From the NCBI GenBank assembly GCA_050010555.1, contig JBEKKV010000032.1, forward strand, positions 1 to 25,595: 25,595 nt of DNA. The letters are read 5' to 3'. Both the position numbers and the translations under genes were made by a program. Positions 20,544-25,595 of the stretch are shown here, piece by piece. Source of the stretch: JALHUB01 sp050010555 (GTDB lineage Bacteria; Chloroflexota; Dehalococcoidia; DSTF01; JALHUB01). Below the pieces are notes generated by a model that saw only the letters and a list, made by a program, of their open reading frames with translations, ran no database searches and was not told the DNA's origin. Each line of letters begins with the position of its first letter. The stretch's first letter is position 1.

Positions 20544-21095
20544 CTATTGGGTCGGCGTCGGAGCGGCATTCTGGTTGAGCCAGGGGTCGACGTCCTTAAA
20601 GAAGGTGTCGAGGTCGCGGTCGTTGGCGAGGGCGGTCTGGACGCCGCCGAGCATGGCGTCGTACTGCTCGAGCATCGGGACGGCCTGCTGGTAGGTGTTC
20701 CGCAGGTCCGGCGGGGCAAGGTCCGAAAGGGTGGCGACGAGACCGGCAGTCGTTGGAGGCTGATGTGAAGCCGGCCAGTAGGTGCTGGTCGAAGAGGTTT
20801 CGCTGATTAGACCGCTCGTGTCCTGCGCGGACGGCTGATCGCGGCCCGCCCAGTCGCCAGCAACGCGGAGCACGTGCGACAGATAATCGCCGGCGTCGCC
20901 GATGGCGGGGGTATGGCCGCCGGCGAAAGCGAGCCCGACGTTGAGGAGCACGACGGCGACGACGAGGGCCAAGAGCGTCGACAGGGCGAGTCGCAGGAGC
21001 GCGAGGAACGCGTGCAGGACGAGTCGCGCGAGGGCGACGGGCGCGGCAAGAAGCAGCGGCGTGCGGCGAGAGAAGCCGGGCTCTCCTTCGAGCAA
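20544..21095 (-). CDS. Hypothetical membrane-anchored protein
   Basis: The 183-residue reading frame starts at a TTG, because no ATG or GTG is available before the upstream in-frame stop. It has a long hydrophobic N-terminal region (about residues 12-60, one or two helices). A soluble C-terminal part follows with a Ser/Thr-rich stretch and helical LSDLAPPDLRNTYQQAVPMLEQY and DRDLDTFFKDVDPWL segments. I recognise no family. The helix composition looks like a real protein rather than a shadow, and no alternative frame in this interval is more convincing. The weak start signals leave some doubt. It converges on rtcB across a REP-like hairpin. Confidence 0.5.
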   Translation of the reverse strand: MLEGEPGFSRRTPLLLAAPVALARLVLHAFLALLRLALSTLLALVVAVVLLNVGLAFAGGHTPAIGDAGDYLSHVLRVAGDWAGRDQPSAQDTSGLISETSSTSTYWPASHQPPTTAGLVATLSDLAPPDLRNTYQQAVPMLEQYDAMLGGVQTALANDRDLDTFFKDVDPWLNQNAAPTPTQ

Positions 21096-21320
21096 CTCGT
21101 AGCGGATGGCGACGCTCCCTGACAGACGCGGCTGAACGCGACCACAGGGCGGGGTTGTCGCGGGGGCCGGGACGTCGAGCCGGCCTCATATGGTTAAACG
21201 CAGCAGGGGCATCGCGCGTAACGGGGCGGCCGGATGTTTCGAAAGCCGGCACGGGTGTTTCCCGCCGTAGATGTAAGGCGTAAAGTAGATACCGGCATCG
21301 AAGAATCGACGAGGGTTGCT

Positions 21321-22565
21321 ATGAAGACTGCGGTAGTCACGTCTCTTTTCGGGTTGATACTCATGGGGTTGGCGCCTTTCGTCGCCGGCTGCGGGAGCAG
21401 CGACAGCACGTCCGATACGCCGCCGCAACTTCCGGCAAGCAGCAACGTGACGCTGACGAAGGTCTCGGCAGCGGACAGCAGCGCCACCGGCACGCTGTAC
21501 ATCGGTGACACGTCCACGGGCGACATCTTCCAGGTGAAGACGCAGCCCAAGTCGCCGCTGTCGCCGCTGCAGTGGCTCTCGCCGACTCAACTCATCGCGT
21601 CCGGTTACTACGGCGACTATTATCTGCTGGACCTTGACGCAAAGACTCTGGACCAGCTTCAGGGCTCCGTAACCGCATCGAACGCGACCTTCTCGCATGC
21701 CGGCGACATGGTGGCAACCACCGGTCCCAACGGTGAGCTGCTGATCGCGTCGACGAAGGACGGGCACCAGCTAAGTCAGGTCACCGCCGGCCCGACGGCC
21801 TACGGCGTCTGGGCACCGGACGATCAGCACGTCTTCTGGCCCGGTTCGCCCTCCGGAATCGCCGAGGTCGGGTCTGGCTGGAAGGTCACGACGGTAGACA
21901 CGGGCCAGTCCTCTCTGAACGCAGTCTGGACGCACGACAGCAAGTCGGTCGTGTTCACGGATTCAGCGGGCATCTACTCCGTCGACGCGAACAGCGGCGC
22001 GAAGACGACGCTCTATTCCTGGCCGGCCGGCAGCAACGTGAAGCCGCAAAGCCTGAGGGTCTCTAACGACGGCCAGTACGCGCTCGTCAACGCCGGCGAC
22101 GCCGCAGGCGGCTTCCGCGCGCTGATCGTGCCTCTTTCCGGAACGACGGAGGGGGCCCAGGTCACCGCCAGTTGGTCGGGCAACTCGGCGTGGTCGACGA
22201 CGGAGGATGTGCTGGCAACCATCGCCGACTGGTGCACGCCGCAAGCGCGGCTGCTGCTGATCAACCCCGACGGCAGCACCCGCTCGACCGTCGCGACGGA
22301 CCAGGCGCTCCAGACGCCGGCCTTCTCGCCGGACGGCCAGACGATTGCCTACGTGGGATCGGACCCGAACGGGCAGGGCACGCAGGTGAAGGACGGGCTG
22401 GTGCTGAGAAGCGTCGCTGGGGGCGACGTAGTGACGTTCCTGCCGGGCTTCCACCGCCCCGACGCCTGGTCGCCGGACGGCCACTGGCTGGCGTACTCGA
22501 CAGGGCCGCTTCCATACGAGTGCGAGGATGTCGGCGGGAGCACGCAGGTCCTGCCGTTCCCGTAG
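21321..22565 (+). CDS. Propeller-like lipoprotein, tandem paralogue 1
   Basis: The 414-residue product starts at ATG 21321 with a lipoprotein signal peptide whose lipobox is VAGC; an upstream in-frame ATG would spoil it. The mature protein contains WD40/PD40-like blades, for example WLSPTQLIASGYYGDYYLLD, VWAPDDQHVFW, SLRVSNDGQYALV, AFSPDGQTIAYVG and WSPDGHWLAYS, suggesting a beta-propeller. It shares long conserved stretches with the next gene (YSWPAGSNV, EDVLATIAD, RLLL.NPDGS.R, FLPGF). No enzymatic motif or partner is apparent. A surface sensor or binding role is only inferred. No Tol, Pal or transport genes are adjacent. Confidence 0.85.
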   Translation: MKTAVVTSLFGLILMGLAPFVAGCGSSDSTSDTPPQLPASSNVTLTKVSAADSSATGTLYIGDTSTGDIFQVKTQPKSPLSPLQWLSPTQLIASGYYGDYYLLDLDAKTLDQLQGSVTASNATFSHAGDMVATTGPNGELLIASTKDGHQLSQVTAGPTAYGVWAPDDQHVFWPGSPSGIAEVGSGWKVTTVDTGQSSLNAVWTHDSKSVVFTDSAGIYSVDANSGAKTTLYSWPAGSNVKPQSLRVSNDGQYALVNAGDAAGGFRALIVPLSGTTEGAQVTASWSGNSAWSTTEDVLATIADWCTPQARLLLINPDGSTRSTVATDQALQTPAFSPDGQTIAYVGSDPNGQGTQVKDGLVLRSVAGGDVVTFLPGFHRPDAWSPDGHWLAYSTGPLPYECEDVGGSTQVLPFP

Positions 22566-22706
22566 TCGCCGCGTTCCCCGTCGCGACGAAAGCCCGAAAG
22601 ACATCTCCTCGTAAGGGTGTCGCAGGGTAAGCGCACGGCTGGCGTCAAGCACAACTCCGGTCGTAGGATTATGTTAAGCGTAATCCAGGACAGACGGGGG
22701 ACTGTC

Positions 22707-24029
22707 GTGAAGGACGCCAGGGTCGGTTCGCTCCTTGTACTCCTAACGGTCGCGGCGATGGTGCTGGTCGTGGCCGGCTGCGGGCGCGGCAGCGGCGCTG
22801 ATGACGTTTCGTCGAACACCGCAACGTCCGGGCCTACAGCGACGCTGTTCCTGACCGAGACGCCGTCGCCGCCTCTGCCGGAGCTGAGCTCGATAACGCT
22901 TGCGCCGACAGCGCGGGGCGACTACCCGCCGGGCATGTACATCGTCGATGCCTCGACGGGACGGCCGTATCAGATCATAACAGCGCCCGGGCCCATCCTG
23001 GAGCCATGGGAATGGATATCGCCAACGCAACTCGTGCTGTGCGGCTGGATGCCATCAGACCGAAGTTGCTACTTGCTCGACCTGGACGCGAAGGCGCTGC
23101 GCCGCCTGCCGCGCTCGGATGAGCAGGGGATCACGGTCTCGCACTCGGGCGACCTCATGACAAGCCTGGACCTGTTCGATCTCGTCATCTCGTCGGTTGC
23201 GGACGACCGGGAGATCGGCCGGATAGTCAACGGGCCAATGGCTATCGAGAATTGGAACCCCAACGTGAGCTGGGCGCCCGATGATGAGCACATCTTCTTG
23301 CAATCGGCGGGGAGCACGACCGGCTTCATCGCCTCCGTCGAAGCCGAGCCGAAGCTGGTGCCCGCGGACGCGCCTGTAAGCGGAATGGTGGACTGGACGC
23401 CGGACAGCCGGGCGGTGGTCTTCGCGAACACGGACGGCATCTTTTCAATCGACGCGACGAGCGGGGAGACAACGCGTCTCTACTCGTGGCCGGCGGGCAG
23501 CAACGTCGCGCCGGACGCCGTCAGGCTGTCGCCGGACGGGAAGTTCGCGCTCGCCGTGGAAGAGGTTTCGCGGGATGCTTATGTCGTGCCGCTCGATGGA
23601 AGCCCGGGGGGAACCAAGATCACCAACGTTGAGTCGGAGGATACAGGGTGGTCGCCGACGGAGGACGTGCTGGCAACCATCGCGGACCGCTGCACGCCGG
23701 ACTCGCGGCTGCTGCTGGTCAACCCGGACGGGAGCATCCGCACGACGATTACGGGCGCCGATTTCATACCGCGCTTCTCCGCCGACGGCAGTATGATCGC
23801 TTACGAGGGGGCCGATCCGTCGGCGAGCGGGACGCAACCGGCACAGGGGGTAGTTGTCAGAAGCGCTACGGGGGGCTACCAGGTAACGTCATTCCTTCCA
23901 GGCTTCTTCGACGACACGACGTGGTCGCCGGACGGGCGCTGGTTTGCGGACGAGACGGGGATCATGCCGCCGCCCTACGCGAACAGTTGCGATACGACGG
24001 CAAAGACGGAGATCACGCAACTGCCATAG
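22707..24029 (+). CDS. Propeller-like lipoprotein, tandem paralogue 2
   Basis: A second lipoprotein follows 141 nt after the first. The preferred start is GTG at 22707 (440 residues), which gives a compact signal peptide ending in the lipobox VAGC; an ATG at 22671 would add 12 residues. The mature protein aligns with paralogue 1 over nearly its whole length, including LSPDGKFAL, SPTEDVLATIADRCTP, SRLLLVNPDGSIR, FSADGSMIAYEG and TWSPDGRWFAD. A Thr/Pro-rich spacer (about residues 30-60) links it to the membrane anchor. The pair clearly arose by duplication and has since diverged substantially. Function is unknown. Confidence 0.85.
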   Translation: MKDARVGSLLVLLTVAAMVLVVAGCGRGSGADDVSSNTATSGPTATLFLTETPSPPLPELSSITLAPTARGDYPPGMYIVDASTGRPYQIITAPGPILEPWEWISPTQLVLCGWMPSDRSCYLLDLDAKALRRLPRSDEQGITVSHSGDLMTSLDLFDLVISSVADDREIGRIVNGPMAIENWNPNVSWAPDDEHIFLQSAGSTTGFIASVEAEPKLVPADAPVSGMVDWTPDSRAVVFANTDGIFSIDATSGETTRLYSWPAGSNVAPDAVRLSPDGKFALAVEEVSRDAYVVPLDGSPGGTKITNVESEDTGWSPTEDVLATIADRCTPDSRLLLVNPDGSIRTTITGADFIPRFSADGSMIAYEGADPSASGTQPAQGVVVRSATGGYQVTSFLPGFFDDTTWSPDGRWFADETGIMPPPYANSCDTTAKTEITQLP

Positions 24030-24097
24030 GCGCCCCGCGTCTCAGCAAGCACGTCGTCCCGGAGACTATGAAACTCCCCAAATGGGGAACTCGCGCT

Positions 24098-24126
24098 TTG
24101 CAGCCGTCGTGAGAGACGCTTATAAT
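24098..24126 (+). promoter_or_regulatory. Promoter of the DUF4145 gene
   Basis: TTGCAG (24098-24103), a 17-bp spacer and a perfect TATAAT (24121-24126). The predicted start lies about 12 nt before the ATG at 24145, with GGTGG as a possible ribosome binding site. A small hairpin (TCCCC-AAAT-GGGGA, 24075-24088) just upstream could end the lipoprotein mRNA, but it lacks a T-run. Confidence 0.7.
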
Positions 24127-24144
24127 GACGCGCAGGGTGGAAGT

Positions 24145-24774
24145 ATGAAGTGTCCTCACTGCCTAGACAGCTTCCATGACAATTGGACAATGCTGGGAAG
24201 CGGTGCCGACCCGGAAGGACAATGGGCAGTGCTCGTGTCGAACTGTCCGGCTTGTCGACGGCTAATCGTCCTGCTTCGCCATTCTGTTGGGAACATCGTC
24301 GTCGGGGACAACATCGTCTATCCGAGGGCGATATCTCGGGAACCACTTTCTCGCGACGTGCCTGAGCCCCTCGCTGGCGATTACAGAGAGGCCTGCATGG
24401 TCCTTGCTGACAGCCCCAAGGCCAGCGCCGCGCTCGGCCGCCGATGTCTGCAGATGGTTCTCCGTGACAAGGCCGGCGTCAAACCGTCCGATCTTTCAAA
24501 AGAGATCGACGAGGTCATCTCCTCGAATGCGCTACCATCCCACTTAGCGAATGGACTCGATGCTATTCGGAATATCGGCAACTTCGCAGCCCATCCCATG
24601 AAAAGCACGAACACCGGGGAAATCATTGACGTCGAGCCCGGCGAAGCGGAGTGGGCCCTTGACCTGCTGGAGGGGCTTTTCGACTTCTACTTCGTTCAGC
24701 CAGCAATGCTGCAACGCAAGCGAGACGCACTAAACCAGAAGCTGGCCGAAGCAGGCAAGCCTCCCATGGAATAG
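24145..24774 (+). CDS. Stand-alone DUF4145-domain protein
   Basis: The 209-residue protein starts with a zinc-ribbon-like N-terminus (C3, C6, C34, C37: CPHC...CPACRR). This is followed by an all-helical DUF4145 domain: ASAALGRRCLQMVLRDKAG (about 91-109), then LDAIRNIGNFAAHP (about 136-149) and EAEWALDLLEGLFDFYF. The RNxGNFAAHP motif is the family hallmark, reminiscent of HEPN-type helices. DUF4145 occurs alone and fused to restriction or other nuclease modules, but no defence genes are next to this one. Its base composition is visibly less G+C-rich than its neighbours, suggesting transfer. The ATG at 24145 is chosen because the zinc ribbon and a strong promoter lie there. Confidence 0.85.
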   Translation: MKCPHCLDSFHDNWTMLGSGADPEGQWAVLVSNCPACRRLIVLLRHSVGNIVVGDNIVYPRAISREPLSRDVPEPLAGDYREACMVLADSPKASAALGRRCLQMVLRDKAGVKPSDLSKEIDEVISSNALPSHLANGLDAIRNIGNFAAHPMKSTNTGEIIDVEPGEAEWALDLLEGLFDFYFVQPAMLQRKRDALNQKLAEAGKPPME

Positions 24775-24786
24775 CGCCTCGTCGTC

Positions 24787-24840
24787 CTACCAGCGGAGCT
24801 CCATACGCTCGGCGTCAAACGCTTTCTTAAGGCGACGGCG
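24787..24840 (-). pseudogene. 3'-end remnant of a second mscS-type gene
   Basis: Read on the - strand, 17 codons and a TAG encode RRRLKKAFDAERMELRW. The neighbouring intact channel gene ends in RRRLKKAFDAEKIELRW. By my count 42 of 54 bases match, and 15 of 17 residues, with two conservative changes. Most differences are silent, so the fragment descends from a paralogue that was once under selection rather than from a fresh copy of the neighbour. Upstream codons (VFPF) no longer resemble MscS, and a REP-like element begins about 20 bp beyond the break. Confidence 0.8.
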
Positions 24841-24859
24841 AAAAGGAAAAACACACCGA

Positions 24860-24892
24860 GGGCTGAAGCCCCTGCCTACCGGCAGGCAGGCT
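24860..24892 (-). repeat. REP-like element with 5'-GTAG foot and second hairpin
   Basis: GGGCT-GA-AGCCC (24860-24871) is followed by CTGC and CTAC (24876-24879), so the - strand reads GTAG before the hairpin. An overlapping second hairpin, CCTGCC-TACC-GGCAGG (24871-24886), completes the element. It lies between the mscS remnant and the intact mscS gene, and resembles the degenerate copy at 5169-5200. Confidence 0.6.
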
Positions 24893-24959
24893 CAGCATCC
24901 GAGGAAGCTCATCATGCGCTTCGGTGGGGGCGACACGCTCAGCACACGACCCACAGACG

Positions 24960-25595
24960 TTACCAACGCAGCTCTATCTTCTCCGCGTCGAAGGCTTTCT
25001 TCAAGCGACGGCGCAGCTCTCCCATCACATCCCACTGTCGCATCGGCTTCGTCACGCCCAGCACTTTCAGCGAGACGCCGCTGTCCTTGAAGGCGTCGAC
25101 GCGCTCGACGTGCGGCGCCTGGGTGATCAGCGGGCCGAAGTCGAGGTCGGCGGCAAGCTCGCGGCCAACGGCGTCGATGACGGCGGTCGCTCTGTCGAGG
25201 TCGGCGTCGTAGGCGACGGTGACGTTCATGTTGACGCCCGACCAGTCGCGCGTGTAGTTGCTGGAGACGCGGATCTCGCTGTTGGGCACGCTGTGGACGA
25301 CGCCGTCGAGGTCGCGCAGGACGGTGCGGCGGAGGTTCACTTCTTCGACGCGGCCGGTCACGCCGGCAACGGTGACGACGTCGCCGATGCCGAACTGGTT
25401 CTCGATGAGGATGAACATGCCGTTCAGGGTGTCGCGGACGAGGGTCTGGGCACCGAAGCCGATGGCGATGCCGGCAATGCCTACGCCCGCCAGCAAGGCG
25501 CCGATGTTGACGCTCAGCTCCGGCAGGACCATAAGCAGGACGACGACGGCCAGCACGACTTCGGCAGTACGCAGGAAGGCGTTGACGAGGGTGGC
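24960..25595 (-). CDS. Small-conductance mechanosensitive channel (MscS family), partial
   Basis: MscS channels open under membrane tension to release solutes during osmotic downshock. The visible 211 codons run from the stop at 24960 to the window edge with an open frame, so the N-terminal helices are missing. Seen are a hydrophobic helix and then the pore helix TM3 (ALLAGVGIAGIAIGFGAQTLVRDTLNG). The conserved beta-domain start FGIGDVVTVAGVTGRVEEVNLRRT and VPNSEI follow. The C-terminal alpha/beta domain ends in LRRRLKKAFDAEKIELRW. The internal GTG at 25556 would make too short a protein and is not the true start. A remnant of a sister gene lies just downstream. Confidence 0.93.
   Translation of the reverse strand, partial: ATLVNAFLRTAEVVLAVVVLLMVLPELSVNIGALLAGVGIAGIAIGFGAQTLVRDTLNGMFILIENQFGIGDVVTVAGVTGRVEEVNLRRTVLRDLDGVVHSVPNSEIRVSSNYTRDWSGVNMNVTVAYDADLDRATAVIDAVGRELAADLDFGPLITQAPHVERVDAFKDSGVSLKVLGVTKPMRQWDVMGELRRRLKKAFDAEKIELRW

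Noticed and set aside
20596..21252. Alternative minus-strand frames (20596-21252, 20807-21145) for the hypothetical gene after rtcB
   Set aside because: They are Arg/Ala/Pro-rich with no coherent hydrophobic or domain pattern. The 20544-21095 frame has a clear membrane segment and a plausible soluble domain.
23944..24144. Long N-terminal extension of the DUF4145 protein from 23944
   Set aside because: It overlaps the end of the second lipoprotein gene, is Arg-rich nonsense, and precedes a strong promoter at 24098-24126. The zinc-ribbon start at 24145 is far better.
1..25595. CRISPR array, tRNA or rRNA genes, or a multi-gene defence system
   Set aside because: No regularly spaced direct repeats, no tRNA cloverleaf with CCA-adjacent arms and no rRNA-like segments were seen. 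The only gene with defence-related family links is the single DUF4145 protein, which is not enough to claim a system.

Overview
The window is a high-G+C (roughly 63-65% by eye) bacterial chromosome segment dominated by housekeeping genes. Several family-level features suggest a member of the Chloroflexota, possibly Dehalococcoidia-like: the yebC-ruvC-ruvA and panD-panB-panC orders, a dnaG-rpoD pair without rpsU, a long insert in the sigma factor, and abundant Thr/Pro-rich or PD40-repeat lipoproteins of monoderm type. This assignment is an inference from protein character and gene order. No rRNA or other phylogenetic marker was compared.

Layout. Positions 1-98 hold the 3' tail of an IS110-family transposase cut by the window edge. 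Positions 139-4734 are leftward genes in two transcription units. The first is yebC-ruvC-ruvA plus a small membrane protein, with its own promoter at about 2388-2416. The second is panD-panB-panC, ending in a strong terminator at 2455-2517. The pan operon has a consensus promoter (4945-4972) and a leader of about 200 nt. That leader contains a textbook terminator and a competing antiterminator hairpin just before panD, so it is very likely a regulated leader RNA. The pan-glmS intergenic region also carries a pair of degenerate inverted REP-like elements.

From 5363 rightward the genes are mostly on the + strand: glmS, ppsA, a TolB-like propeller lipoprotein, dgt, an SH3-CARDB membrane-anchored protein, dnaG, rpoD, a cupin, an FmdB zinc-ribbon protein, mazG, archease and rtcB. 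A DUF1461/TIGR01906-type membrane protein lies on the - strand, diverging from mazG. The two divergent promoters appear to share one -35 box. rtcB and archease form an RNA ligase/activator pair.

The right end (20.5-25.6 kb) is more accessory in character. It holds a hypothetical membrane-anchored protein, two tandem paralogous propeller-like lipoproteins, a stand-alone DUF4145 protein with its own promoter, and an MscS-family channel running off the window. Next to the mscS gene is a 54-bp remnant of the 3' end of a second, divergent mscS paralogue.

Three hairpins with a 5'-GTAG foot (on the - strand) are scattered between genes in the right half, matching the known anatomy of REP elements mobilised by RAYT transposases. 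I saw no CRISPR array, tRNA or rRNA. I found no convincing new multi-gene defence or biosynthetic system. The most promising undescribed or under-described elements are the panDBC leader RNA, the REP-like family, the mscS remnant and the tandem lipoprotein family.
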